Below, one piece after another: positions 1 to 8,255 of a DNA stretch of 23,824 nt. The DNA is from Candidatus Caenarcanales bacterium (GTDB lineage: Bacteria > Cyanobacteriota > Vampirovibrionia > LMEP-6097). Numbering within the stretch: the stretch's first letter is position 1; each line of letters begins with the position of its first letter. The DNA is taken from positions 1 through 23,824 of the forward strand of contig JAKVAO010000041.1 in assembly GCA_022447685.1 (NCBI GenBank). Direction: 5' to 3'. The notes under the pieces are model-generated. The model ran no database searches. It worked only from the letters and a program-made list of their open reading frames with translations, and was not told the DNA's origin. Both the position numbers and the translations under genes were made by a program.

Positions 1-22
1 TACTTAATTTCTTATTGGACAT
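1..22 (-). CDS. 5' start of a repeated gene running off the left edge (partial)
   Basis: An ATG at 20-22 (minus strand) opens a frame reading MSNKKLS before the window ends. It is preceded by a good GAGG ribosome binding site 6 nt upstream, inside the 73-bp repeat. The same start occurs at the right end. Seven residues do not allow identification. A transposase of the repeated element is the simplest guess from context. Confidence 0.45.
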
Positions 23-75
23 TAATTACCTCAATTTCTTTTCACTTATTGGTATATTTTATCGAGGGGGAGCCA
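3..75 (-). repeat. 73-bp inverted terminal repeat, left copy (probable end of an insertion sequence)
   Basis: This stretch is identical, in reverse complement, to 23752-23824 over 73 bases, and the match stops abruptly at base 75/76. Read outward (minus strand) it starts with TGGCTCCCCCTCG, contains the TAA that ends the truncated reverse transcriptase frame, then a GAGG ribosome binding site and an ATG. Seen: exact repeat, gene start pointing out of the window on both sides. Inferred: the left end of a multicopy mobile element with its transposase start, at which a short-read assembly broke. No target duplication can be tested because the other element end is missing. Confidence 0.85.
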
Positions 76-964
76 TAGTGGTTGCGTCTTTGATTTGTTT
101 TTGAATATTGGATTCTTCCAGATAATATGGAAATTGAGATGATTGATACTTAGCTTCATTTAGAGAAAGGTTTATACTGTCTAATTCATTCTCGAAACAG
201 TCTTTTATACTTTTTAAGGTATTATTATTTTCAGCATAAATAATAATGTCATCTACAAAATAGAAACCTTTGAATTTTAGAGCTTTAGGTAATTTTTTCC
301 TTAAATTAAATAATATAAACTCACTGATTATATAAGATTACAGGGGACCAATTAATATACCATTGCTTTTCTTATCATTTGAGTTCATCAAGAGTTTATC
401 TATATTGTTTAGTATATTGAATTCACCTGGCTTATTTGGATCTTTTGAGTATTGATACGACATTTCTCTGCCATAAAAAACCCACGATAATGAATGACTG
501 TAAATAGAATTGAAAAAATTGCTAATATCTAATGTCATTTTATATAAATAATGCTCTGAATTATAAAAACAGTCTTCTTTGAATTTTAGATAGGAGTTTG
601 TGAAAGTGAAACTCTGATTGTCATTAAGAATACTATTGATCCATTTAAGAGAATATGAGCTTGGATTCTTTAGAAACTTGTTAAGGTTTTCATTGACTAA
701 TAATTCGCTTATGTAAAAGCATAAGTATGAATAAGAATTTATATTTGGTATCGAAAATAATCTACTTACTTTTTCATTTTTAGGGCAAAATATACTTACT
801 GGTTGATTCCTATTTTTGGACTTTTTAGTATCATTGCAGCAAAAATTAAATATTTCTTCTATAATCTTCAGATCTGAACATACTGGTGAAAAGCACTTTG
901 GTAAATCATTGCAGTGAAAATTATTGAGGAATATATTTTTGAAATACTTAAACTGTGAATTTAT
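59..964 (-). pseudogene. Abi/DRT-like reverse transcriptase, broken and truncated
   Basis: One reading frame from 964 down to 59 carries reverse-transcriptase motifs in order. They are a LFSIP block, MTLDISNFFNSIYSHSLSW (motif A, Asp at 527-529), GILIGPL...SYIISE (motif B region) and YFVDD (catalytic Asp pair at 248-253). This set, with the NSIYSHSLSW block, resembles the unknown-group RTs used in phage defence (Abi and DRT families). Known RTs have a residue where this frame has TAA (338-340). A second TAA (965-967) and a third (1010-1012) cut the 5' part, and no ATG exists before 538. After YFVDD only about 70 residues remain before the frame enters the 73-bp repeat and stops at 59-61. I read it as a dead gene cut by an element. 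The defence role is inferred from family resemblance only. Confidence 0.8.
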
Positions 965-1039
965 TTATAAATATTTAGTTAATTCCTTATTCTTAAAACA
1001 ATTATACAATTATGTATGAATTTTTAATATCTACGAATG

Positions 1040-2944
1040 TTACTCAAGCAAGCCATGAATCTCTTCAGCTAAAGCTCTATTAATCCCTGGAATTGCCTCT
1101 AGTTCATCCAATGAAGCTTCTTTGATTTTGCCTATAGTTTTAAAATGCTTAAGAAGGTTCTCTTTTTTCTTAGGACCAAGCCCCTTAACTGTATCTAGTA
1201 TACTTTCCTTAGCTTTGCGGGCACGCAGTTTACGATGATACTCTATAGCAAAGCGATGTGCTTCGTTCCTAACTCTCTGTATAAAGAAAAGCTCTGGCGA
1301 ACGCCTATCCAGAACCACTGGCCGTGACTCACCTGGTAAAAACAATTCTTCTTCTTTTTTTGCAAGACCAACTAATTGAATATGTTTAAGATTTAGCTCC
1401 TGCATAATTTCTATAGCAGCGTTTAATTGACCTTTACCACCATCGATGATTACTAAGTCTGGAGCTGCATTCTTGGGATCACTTGAATCTATATCTCCTG
1501 ATTCTAATTCCTTAGCGAGTCTAGAATAGCGGCGGCGCACTACTTCCTGCATGGATGCGAAGTCATTGTTTTGATCAATACTAATCTTGAAACGTTTATA
1601 CTCACTTTTCTCTGGCAGTCCTTCTATAAAGCAAACCATGCTGGCAACAACGTTAGTTCCCTGAATGTGAGATATATCGAAGCATTCAACTCGATTAGGA
1701 AAAGATTTTAAATCTAATTCTTTTTGGAGGTTTTCTAATGCAGTATTGATATTCCTAGACTCATCTTCTAGCTTCTCAATTTTCATTTTATGAATCATTA
1801 AGCGCGCATTTCTTTTGGCAAGATCAATCTGAGCATATTTTTCTCCACGTTTAGGGACTAATATTTTCACCGCTGATTCTTTTCTTTCACTAAGCCAGCT
1901 TTCATAATCTTCTATTTTGGTTTCATCACTACTAGCTTCGAGGTCTTTACTGAGAAGAATTTCTTTGGGTATTTCACTGTCAGCAACTTGAGTATAGTAT
2001 TGAATAAAGGCTGATTCGAAAACCTCAGCTTCTTCTGTCTCTTCACTGAAGTTGATCTCATGGCTTTCACGGTTAACCATTTTGCCGTCACGGATTTTAT
2101 AAATCTGTAAGCAAGCAAGATCTGAACTGGTACTTTCATTATCATATGCCATAGCAAAAATATCTTGGCTCAATCTATAGTCTTCAGAGATTACATTTTG
2201 GACTTCATTGAAGGTATCTAGAGCTTTGATTTGATCTCTTAGCTTGGCTGCTTTTTCATAGTTGAGATCATCACTAGCGCGGTACATCTCAGTTCCTAGT
2301 ATGTTTTTTAAATTCCCATGATCTCCTCTAAGTAACATCTCAACTTGATCAAGCATAGCTGCATATTCTTCCTGACTAACTAGTTTCTGGCAGGGGCCTA
2401 AGCATTTACCTAGATCGTAATTTAGGCAGGGACGGTTTTTGAAAGGAGGGATTTTTTTCTTCCTTAGTGGGAATAGTTCATTTACAAGATTTAGATTCTC
2501 GTACATTGCCCCAGCATTGGTATATGGACCAAAGAATTTGTTTTTTGAATTTTTGCGGTTTTTGAATTTTTTGATATCTCTTACTGGAAGTAGTCTCGGG
2601 TAAGTTTCTTCATAGGTTATAACCAGCCATGGGAAGGTCTTGTTATCTTTCAGTAGTACATTGTATTTTGGTTGATGCTTGAAGACTAAGTTTGCTTCTA
2701 GTATTAGAGCTTCTTTCTCGCTTTTGGTGACAATAGTTTCAATCTTAGTGATCTTGGGAACCAGAAAGCGTAGCTTTGGTCTATTCGACCAGTTGGATTC
2801 ATTCCAGTAGGATTGGACTCGGTTCTTGAGTTTTTTGGCTTTACCTATGTATATAATTTTCTTGTTTTTATCTGAGAATAAATAGACACCAGGGTCTTGA
2901 CCAATAAATTTCAGTTGTTCTTCTATTTCTTGATTCAGAACCAT
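1040..2944 (-). CDS. uvrC: UvrABC excinuclease subunit C
   Basis: Makes both incisions around a DNA lesion after UvrB loading in nucleotide excision repair, in the cytoplasm. The 634 residues show the full family order: GIY-YIG nuclease (GVYLF 19-23, YIG 32-34), a Cys cluster (C173, C181, C185), a UVR motif near 221-245 that binds UvrB, an RNase H-like nuclease with FDISH (422-426), IDGGKGQL (Asp 501) and RVRNEAHRF (557-565), and a C-terminal double helix-hairpin-helix (about 585-634). The first Cys of the enterobacterial four-Cys cluster, normally right after FPLR, is Lys here. As I recall, cyanobacterial UvrCs also lack it. It starts at the ATG at 2942-2944. No strong SD is obvious. It lies downstream of a strong terminator, so it is probably transcribed on its own. 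Confidence 0.97.
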   Translation of the reverse strand: MVLNQEIEEQLKFIGQDPGVYLFSDKNKKIIYIGKAKKLKNRVQSYWNESNWSNRPKLRFLVPKITKIETIVTKSEKEALILEANLVFKHQPKYNVLLKDNKTFPWLVITYEETYPRLLPVRDIKKFKNRKNSKNKFFGPYTNAGAMYENLNLVNELFPLRKKKIPPFKNRPCLNYDLGKCLGPCQKLVSQEEYAAMLDQVEMLLRGDHGNLKNILGTEMYRASDDLNYEKAAKLRDQIKALDTFNEVQNVISEDYRLSQDIFAMAYDNESTSSDLACLQIYKIRDGKMVNRESHEINFSEETEEAEVFESAFIQYYTQVADSEIPKEILLSKDLEASSDETKIEDYESWLSERKESAVKILVPKRGEKYAQIDLAKRNARLMIHKMKIEKLEDESRNINTALENLQKELDLKSFPNRVECFDISHIQGTNVVASMVCFIEGLPEKSEYKRFKISIDQNNDFASMQEVVRRRYSRLAKELESGDIDSSDPKNAAPDLVIIDGGKGQLNAAIEIMQELNLKHIQLVGLAKKEEELFLPGESRPVVLDRRSPELFFIQRVRNEAHRFAIEYHRKLRARKAKESILDTVKGLGPKKKENLLKHFKTIGKIKEASLDELEAIPGINRALAEEIHGLLE

Positions 2945-2980
2945 TATTATAATTCTATATGAAGAATATCTTTAATAGAT

Positions 2981-3133
2981 AAAAAAACAAGCAGCACTCT
3001 TCCTTTTTCATCCTAAATGCTGCTTGTTTTATGTTTTGTTGGTGGGGGTGTGGAAAATCTTTTGTTGCTCTTGCCTTTACGAAGGTGTGAGTGTGATAGA
3101 TGTGAAAGTGTAGTACAAAGAGCAACAAAAAAA
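2981..3133 (-). ncRNA. Candidate structured small RNA between two terminators
   Basis: No credible ORF lies here, but the segment folds strongly on paper. A 13-bp helix pairs 3060-3072 with 3118-3130 (TTTTGTTGCTCTT/AAGAGCAACAAAA). Inside it is a small hairpin CCTT-loop-AAGG at 3074-3085, then a C/A-rich single-stranded stretch, then the 13-bp terminator stem at 2984-3030. It lies directly after the terminator of the small gene at 3204, so the structure is not needed to end that mRNA. I could not match it to 6S, SRP, RNase P or tmRNA. A decayed remnant or an extended 3' UTR is also possible. Confidence 0.35.
2984..3030 (-). terminator. Strong rho-independent terminator upstream of uvrC
   Basis: A perfect 13-bp inverted repeat (2984-2996 with 3018-3030, core AAACAAGCAGCA/TGCTGCTTGTTT) encloses a 21-nt loop. 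On the minus strand the stem runs into a T tract (A run at 2981-2987 of the plus strand). This ends minus-strand transcription just before uvrC. The plus-strand side has a weaker T tract. Confidence 0.75.
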
Positions 3134-3157
3134 TAAGCCCTTCACGGTAACATGAAG
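3127..3157 (-). terminator. Terminator after the small gene at 3204-3377
   Basis: On the minus strand CTTCATG-TTAC-CGTGAAG forms a 7-bp stem (one G·U pair) with a 4-nt loop at 3140-3157, followed by GGCTTA and seven Ts (A run 3127-3133). It is 46 nt downstream of the stop codon of the small gene. Confidence 0.7.
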
Positions 3158-3203
3158 AACTTAAATAAAACCTTTATCTAAGTATAATCCTTAGGAAAGA
3201 CTT

Positions 3204-3377
3204 CTAAGCTGCGCTCAATTCGAGCTTAACTTTTCTAAATAGAGCGATTCTCAAATCATTTCCCGCCTGTTCTGATTTTGCTCTAGCTGCTAATATGTCT
3301 TTCTTTTCATCTATGTTACTTTCATCACCATCATCGTTTACGAAAAGTTTAGACCGGTTGTTTGATGTATTTGTCAT
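3204..3377 (-). CDS. Small acidic protein of unknown function with Pho-box-like promoter
   Basis: A 57-residue hydrophilic protein starting MTNTSNNRSKLF, with an acidic middle (DDGDESNIDEKKD) and a likely helical C-terminus (ILAARAKSEQAGNDLRIALF). It has no signal peptide or membrane segment and I do not recognise it. I chose the ATG at 3375-3377 because a GGGGGGA ribosome binding site lies 8 nt before it. An in-frame GTG at 3393-3395 would put the SD inside the gene. It is transcribed from its own promoter with paired CTTAAC boxes (3446-3462) and ends at a hairpin terminator. It shares this promoter layout with the small genes at 14802 and 16273. Confidence 0.75.
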   Translation of the reverse strand: MTNTSNNRSKLFVNDDGDESNIDEKKDILAARAKSEQAGNDLRIALFRKVKLELSAA

Positions 3378-3445
3378 TGTTTGTTCCCCCCACACTTTCT
3401 GTGTTTGTTCTCTATCTGCTCACAGGTTATATATTGGAGGGATAA

Positions 3446-3462
3446 GTTAAGAGCTAGTTAAG
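3446..3462 (-). promoter_or_regulatory. Pho-box-like direct repeat (CTTAAC-N5-CTTAAC), site 1
   Basis: Read on the minus strand: CTTAACT-AGCT-CTTAACT, repeats at 3462-3457 and 3451-3446, period exactly 11 bp. Twelve bases further is TATATA, a possible -10, and no TTGACA-like -35 is seen. The cyanobacterial SphR/PhoB box is built from CTTAACCT repeats with 11-bp period, so a response-regulator-activated promoter is inferred. The downstream gene start is 69 nt away. Confidence 0.6.
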
Positions 3463-3486
3463 CATACTAAAGTTTTTGCTAAAAAA

Positions 3487-5598
3487 TTACATTAAATTAG
3501 TTACTAATTCGTTGTACCTATTTAGGTTATCGACTTTAGATCCTTCTAAAAGTAAGGCTTGGTAATAGATTAATTCAGAATAGTCTTTAATCAATTGACT
3601 TTCAGGGTCCTTAGTAAATTCAGCATTTAACTTTTCAACAACTCTGTGTTCTGGATTTAATTCAAGTATTCTTTTGGCTGTTGGTACATCTTGCTGTGCG
3701 TTTTTGTAGATTTTCTCCAAGTTTGCACTTATGTCATGATCATTTACAACCAAGCAAGCAAGAGTATTAACAAGTCTATCTGTGAATCTAACTTCACTTA
3801 CATTCTCATTAAGGTTACCTTGAATTTTAGAAATTAGATCTTTAAACTCTTCTTGCTTTTTCTCTTTTTCTGCTTTTTCTTCTTCATTTTCTCCTAAATC
3901 AACTTTACCTTTGTTGATTGCTTTGAAAGTTTTGCCTTTGTACTGAGGTGCAGACATGATTACCCACTCATCTACAGCGTCAGTCATAAGTAAAACTTCG
4001 ATGTCTTTAGCTTTGAAAGCTTCTAAGTAAGGTGAAGATTCTAATTCTGCACGTGATTCACCAGTGATTACGTAAATATTCTTACGAGTTTCTTCTGGAA
4101 GATCGCTTCTAGCATCTAGTTTTTCGATATACTCGTCTAAAGTTACTGTTTGCTCTGCTTCTTTTTGGTTGCTTTCATAAGTTAGTAACTCAAGAATTTG
4201 TTCTTGGTTAGCGTGATCGAAGTGAACTCCTTCTTTGAGCACTTTACCAAGCTCAGAGAAGAATGTATCGTATTGTGCACGGTTTTTCTTAAGAACGTCT
4301 TTTAGTGTTTTAAGAACTTTCTTGGTGATATTTTTCTTGATATTAGCAACTTTGTGATTGTCCTGTAGAAGCTCGCGAGAGACGTTTAAAGGAAGATCAC
4401 TTGAGTCAACAACACCTTTGATGAATCTGAGGTATTTAGGGACTAAGAGGTCGCTCTCATTAGTGATAAAAACCTTGTTGATGTAAAGTTGTAAGCTTTT
4501 GACTTGTTCTTGCATGAAAAGGTCGAAAGGCGCCTTCTCTGGGAGGTAGAGAAGAGCTGTGAATTCGTTGGTTCCTTCTGCCTTATAGTGGATATGAGTT
4601 AAAGGGTTATTGAAATCATTACTGATATGTTTGTAGAAATCTTGGTATTCTTCATTCGATATATCAGATTTGTTTTTAGTCCAGATCGCTTTCTGTGAGT
4701 TAAGAACTTCGAAAACAAATTTAGGTTCAGATTTGAGTTTTTCTTCAAGTTCACTCTGTTCTTTGATTAATTCTTCTTTCTTTTCATTACCCTCACCTTC
4801 TTTCTCAGCTTTTTCTAGGTCAGTTTTGATAGTTTCTAATCTGTAATTAGCAGATTGGATCTCTGGGTTTTCGGTTCTAACTTTGATTGGATACTCGATG
4901 AAGTCTGAGTATTTTTTCACGATCGAACGGATTTGGTATTCTTTCAAGAAACTATTGAATTCACTATCTTCATCTGTATCTTCTTTCAAGTCAAGAATAA
5001 TCTTAGTTCCTTGCTTCAGTTCAGCTTCAGATTCTGTAGCATATTCATTGAAATCCTCGTCACTAGCTTCACGGATAGTATAAGTGCCTTCAGCATTAGA
5101 TTGCCAAAGCATTGCTTTAGTTTCATTAGCATCTTCAGTAGCAGCTTTGCGAGTAAGAACTGTAACTCTGTCTGCAACTATGAAAGCTGAGTAGAAGCCA
5201 ACACCAAACTGTCCGATAAGAGATTCATTGAAATCTGGGTTCTCATTTTTTTCTTTGATAAGTTTTAGGAATTCTTTGGTTCCAGATTTAGCAATAGTAC
5301 CAAGATTATTGATTAAATCTTCCTCGTTCATGCCAATACCGTTGTCACGTATAATAAGTCTACGCTTCTCTTCGTCTAGGAAAAGTTTTACAGCTAGTTC
5401 TTCGTTTTCAGCGATAAGATCTTTATTGCTCAGAGCTAGAAATCTTAGTTTATCCAATGCATCTGAGGAATTAGAGATCAGCTCTCTAAGGAAAATTTCT
5501 TTATTCGAGTATAGAGAGTGGATTACTAAATCTAATACTTGTTTTACTTCTGCTTCAAATGAGCGTGTTGAACTGTTGTTTTCTGCTGTAGTTGTCAT
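3487..5598 (-). CDS. htpG: Molecular chaperone HtpG (Hsp90 family)
   Basis: ATP-dependent cytoplasmic chaperone that acts as a homodimer on stressed or immature clients. The N-terminal GHKL ATPase is complete: EIFLRELISNSSDALDK near 34-50, DNGIGM with the catalytic region near 100, and GQFGVGFYSAF near 130 for the ATP lid. The middle domain with LPLNVSRELLQ and the C-terminal dimerisation region follow. At 703 aa it is longer than enterobacterial HtpG (624). The extra length includes a Lys/Glu-rich linker near 260-300 (EKAEKEGEGNEKKEELIKE) and an acidic stretch near 580, both like the charged linkers of other Hsp90s. It starts at the ATG at 5596-5598. No CIRCE-type operator is visible upstream. 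It is divergent from the gene at 5686. Confidence 0.97.
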   Translation of the reverse strand: MTTTAENNSSTRSFEAEVKQVLDLVIHSLYSNKEIFLRELISNSSDALDKLRFLALSNKDLIAENEELAVKLFLDEEKRRLIIRDNGIGMNEEDLINNLGTIAKSGTKEFLKLIKEKNENPDFNESLIGQFGVGFYSAFIVADRVTVLTRKAATEDANETKAMLWQSNAEGTYTIREASDEDFNEYATESEAELKQGTKIILDLKEDTDEDSEFNSFLKEYQIRSIVKKYSDFIEYPIKVRTENPEIQSANYRLETIKTDLEKAEKEGEGNEKKEELIKEQSELEEKLKSEPKFVFEVLNSQKAIWTKNKSDISNEEYQDFYKHISNDFNNPLTHIHYKAEGTNEFTALLYLPEKAPFDLFMQEQVKSLQLYINKVFITNESDLLVPKYLRFIKGVVDSSDLPLNVSRELLQDNHKVANIKKNITKKVLKTLKDVLKKNRAQYDTFFSELGKVLKEGVHFDHANQEQILELLTYESNQKEAEQTVTLDEYIEKLDARSDLPEETRKNIYVITGESRAELESSPYLEAFKAKDIEVLLMTDAVDEWVIMSAPQYKGKTFKAINKGKVDLGENEEEKAEKEKKQEEFKDLISKIQGNLNENVSEVRFTDRLVNTLACLVVNDHDISANLEKIYKNAQQDVPTAKRILELNPEHRVVEKLNAEFTKDPESQLIKDYSELIYYQALLLEGSKVDNLNRYNELVTNLM

Positions 5599-5685
5599 AG
5601 CGAAATACTATTTTACTATATGCAGCCTAGCTTTTGCAAAAAGATCTATTAAAGAAAGATACTTTTTGGGGAAAATGCTATTATC

Positions 5686-6762
5686 TTGAATGTGGACGTC
5701 AGTAAGATACCAATATTAGGTTTAGCTGCAGCTTTATCAACTACTCTTGCTAGTAGTGACGCTGATTTGAATAGTATAAAGCCAGCTTCATTAGATAAAG
5801 CTCGAGAGTTGGGGGTTGAGTTGTGTAAGTATGTTGATGAATCAGGGAATGTTCAATCAGCACTCTGTGAATCTTTTGATGATAAGAAATTTGATTATTT
5901 AATAGGCTTGAATCCTCAATCTCAATCTCTTGAAATTTTTTCAGTGCGTGAGGCTGGAGATGAAGTGAAAGGTCCAGAAATTGATCTTGCTAACCAATAT
6001 TATGATGGTAAGTTAGATTCAGATTTTATATCTGGCTTTTCTGTTGAAAAAGAATATAATACTATGAATTCAGCGAAGCAAGCTAAGCTCATGATTGAGG
6101 CAAATGCAAAAAAAGATAAATCTAATTGCTTTGAGTTTGCTATTAATTCTGAAGATCCTTTACCATCTAACCCTGGTGATACTAAGCTGACAACAAATCA
6201 TGGAAGGAAGTTTGGTCTTGAACAAACTCGAGAGCAGTTTAAGCAAGAATTAATCCAGGGTCTAAAGGAGGATGGTTTAATACAGGTTGATAACCCGAAT
6301 ACTAAAAAGGCTGGTTATTATCCAATAGCACTTTATATTCATTATGAAGAGCCTGTAGAAAGGGTAGTTCAAATTACCGATGAAATAACTGATACTTATA
6401 ACTATTACGAAAATGCTCCACCTGATTACCATTTTATTAGAAAAGATAAAGAAGGTGGCTTTAGTCATAAGCTAGGTTGGGATAAGCTTCCTGAGAAATT
6501 AGATGTTAAAGAGTTTCCACAAAATTTAAAGGTAGATGGTTATGTTGCAGAAAAAAAAATAGCTTTGGATTATCAGCATGTAGCATATTTCCTAGTACCT
6601 GATCAGCCTTTAGACCCTGGCCATGATACTTATGTAGATAATCACAATGATACTTGCGAAGCTCTGTCGAATATTAGCTATGAAACCTTGTCAGTTGAGT
6701 CCTCTCTGCGCTTATTGAATAGTGTTAACAAAGATACTCAACAAAGAATAAAAGATTGTTAG
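5686..6762 (+). CDS. Probable papain-like Cys/His domain protein, uncharacterised
   Basis: 358 residues. The N-terminus has a weak hydrophobic stretch (IPILGLAAALSTTLASS, 8-24) that could be a poor export signal. Residues about 140-310 hold NCFEFA (Cys148), then DYHFIRKDKEGGFSHKLGW (His249, His261). I have seen similar Cys...[HF/HWYR-DG-SHK-G] patterns in uncharacterised bacterial proteins thought to be papain/NlpC-like amidases or peptidases. The catalytic pair Cys148/His249 is my inference and the substrate is unknown. The start is uncertain: TTG at 5686 follows a GGGG stretch about 13 nt upstream, and GTG at 5692 is the alternative. No in-frame ATG precedes it. It is convergent with the next gene, 11 nt apart. 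Confidence 0.7.
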   Translation: MNVDVSKIPILGLAAALSTTLASSDADLNSIKPASLDKARELGVELCKYVDESGNVQSALCESFDDKKFDYLIGLNPQSQSLEIFSVREAGDEVKGPEIDLANQYYDGKLDSDFISGFSVEKEYNTMNSAKQAKLMIEANAKKDKSNCFEFAINSEDPLPSNPGDTKLTTNHGRKFGLEQTREQFKQELIQGLKEDGLIQVDNPNTKKAGYYPIALYIHYEEPVERVVQITDEITDTYNYYENAPPDYHFIRKDKEGGFSHKLGWDKLPEKLDVKEFPQNLKVDGYVAEKKIALDYQHVAYFLVPDQPLDPGHDTYVDNHNDTCEALSNISYETLSVESSLRLLNSVNKDTQQRIKDC

Positions 6763-6773
6763 TAAGGTTAGTT

Positions 6774-7745
6774 TTACTTATGCAAACTAGCTATAGCTTG
6801 ATCTCTGCTCATTAGCTTTTTCTTTTTAAGTCCTTGAGCGGCTTTGAGTACATTCCTAGCTACAGCTTTTTTAACATCACTACGTTTTGGAGCTTTAACT
6901 TGTTTTTTGGAATTTATATTTGAACCGCTAATAGATTTCTCCATGATGAACTTAAGCTCTTTCTTGGAGAAGATACTAGGTGAAATGAAATTGAGAGAAG
7001 TTGGAATACGCATGCGCTTGTAGCGAGCGATAGATTCTTCTACATTGGATTCAATGTGGTTCTGGATAGTTGATGGAATTTCTAGGATCGGCTCTATGAT
7101 TTCATTCTGAAGATATTCAAGAGGTTGTCTATAGAGAAAGTCTTTCATGAAGTCTATAGCGTCATCGTAAAACTGTTTGAGGCGCTTGAGAGTGAAGAAA
7201 TCTAGAGTATCTTGGTAGACCTGTAGAGTATATTTTTTAAGATCTTCAAATTTGTTAACAACAGTCTCTATAAGCTCTTCAACTAAGGACTTATCATTGT
7301 CAAGTTCTTCTTCTGGCTCTTCTTCTTGAGCTTGTTCTTCTTCTTGAGCTTGTTCTTCTTCCCAAGCCTTTCTTTCAGCCTCTAATTTGGCTTTTCTTTC
7401 TTCTTCCTCTTTTTCTTTTACTTCTTCAGTTTTCTTCGTGATTAAAGTTTTGTTCTGCTCAATCATTTTTGCTGAAAGCAAGTTGAGCATTGCTTGAAGA
7501 GTTGCGCCATCAGCAGTTTTCAGGGCTGCTGCAAGACTACTATCATCAAGACTAATATCAGATAAAGAATTTGACTCCGAGCTTTGCTTCAATATCTGAA
7601 GTGCTCTGAGCTTCTTTAATTTCCTCTGTTTTTCGGTTAACGGTTGGTAGGCTTCTAAAGCTTTCTCGGCGCTCGCGGAATTGAAAGTTTTTAAAATCTC
7701 GTGATTAGCGTATGAAAGATTCTGGAAGCGAACGTTGATCGCCAT
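6774..7745 (-). CDS. Coiled-coil hypothetical protein
   Basis: A 323-aa protein I do not recognise. It begins MAINVRFQNLSYANHEILK. It has a helical, Lys/Glu-rich middle (about 100-150) that is very likely coiled coil and includes two copies of QAQEEE, then a helical segment rich in aromatic residues (about 165-235), and a strongly basic C-terminus (KKQVKAPKRSDVKKAVARN onward). There is no signal peptide or membrane helix. The basic tail and acidic centre suggest a structural or nucleic-acid-associated role, which is only a guess. The ATG at 7743-7745 is the only good start. Confidence 0.75.
   Translation of the reverse strand: MAINVRFQNLSYANHEILKTFNSASAEKALEAYQPLTEKQRKLKKLRALQILKQSSESNSLSDISLDDSSLAAALKTADGATLQAMLNLLSAKMIEQNKTLITKKTEEVKEKEEEERKAKLEAERKAWEEEQAQEEEQAQEEEPEEELDNDKSLVEELIETVVNKFEDLKKYTLQVYQDTLDFFTLKRLKQFYDDAIDFMKDFLYRQPLEYLQNEIIEPILEIPSTIQNHIESNVEESIARYKRMRIPTSLNFISPSIFSKKELKFIMEKSISGSNINSKKQVKAPKRSDVKKAVARNVLKAAQGLKKKKLMSRDQAIASLHK
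7321..7356. repeat. Two perfect 18-bp tandem repeats inside a coiled-coil gene
   Basis: The 18-mer TCTTCTTGAGCTTGTTCT occurs twice head to tail (7321-7338, 7339-7356). It encodes the repeated EEEQAQ hexapeptide on the minus strand. Copy-number change would add or remove six residues without a frameshift. Confidence 0.85.
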
Positions 7746-7816
7746 TCTATTAATGTATATCTAAACTATGATTTTGTAAAGTTTATTTTTGCTATAGATT
7801 TTTTTTAATTATTGCT

Positions 7817-8062
7817 TTAGTTTTCAGCTTGGTGCATTTGCTTTATTGTTGCCTCTGGGGCTTTAGATATCGTTGTCGGATTATTTTCGGCAGAGCTTGT
7901 TTCTTGTTTGTTTTGATTGTTAGCTTTTAAGTCGAAGAATTTTATTTTGTTTTTGGGTTCTTCTTTGCTACCCTTCTCAACTATTACTCCTTGTTCTAAT
8001 TCAGGATTGAAGAAGATTATAGAGCCACTTAAATGTTGAGCATCAATAATTTTAATGAGTCT
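7817..8062 (-). pseudogene. 3' fragment of a frameshifted long gene
   Basis: An open frame on the minus strand reads RLIKIIDAQHLSGSIIFF, then a hydrophilic tail ending IKQMHQAEN and a TAA at 7817-7819. It has no start of its own. It continues the frame of the 8052-8255 piece if one T is removed from the nine-T run at 8062-8070. This accounts for most of the otherwise empty 300 bases between 7745 and 8052. Confidence 0.6.
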
Positions 8063-8255
8063 TTTTTTTTAATGATTTCTGACTATCAAAGTCAAAATCA
8101 TCAACTTTACTAAGTAGGCTGGGTGCTTTGATGAAATATTTAGCAGCTATAGGTGTATTTTTACCTGGATGTGTTTCAAGCTCACTTATATAAACTAAAG
8201 GTTTATTAAAAAAAGATTCATCAAGGTTTAATTTACTTGGTGAAGAAGTTTGCAT
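8052..8255 (-). pseudogene. Internal fragment of the frameshifted long gene
   Basis: 67 residues (MQTSSPSKLNLDESFF...) are open here, but the frame also extends upstream without an ATG to about 8392, reading SDNISKVVNDLKHIRSLD and onward. It therefore looks like a middle part of a larger protein rather than a gene of its own. It ends artificially at LKKKTH because of the nine-T run at 8062-8070. Removing one base joins it to the 7817-8062 piece. Confidence 0.55.

Noticed and set aside
59..340. TAA as a sense or read-through codon in the RT (338-340) and after SIR2 (23691-23693, where the frame continues in phase to APPR and a stop)
   Set aside because: TAA ends several intact genes here (uvrC, SIR2, tktC, the fragment at 7817), and the phase match after SIR2 has a one-in-three chance. 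A broken RT and an adjacent repeat explain it more simply.
59..964. Diversity-generating retroelement
   Set aside because: No template/variable repeat pair and no Avd-like small gene were seen near the RT, and its motifs look like the Abi/DRT type.
5599..5685. CIRCE or other heat-shock operator before htpG
   Set aside because: No TTAGCACTC-N9-GAGTGCTAA or similar inverted repeat is present.
4883..5689. Plus-strand ORFs of 66-153 aa opposite htpG
   Set aside because: They are low-complexity mirror frames of a clear HtpG gene with no SD or known motif.
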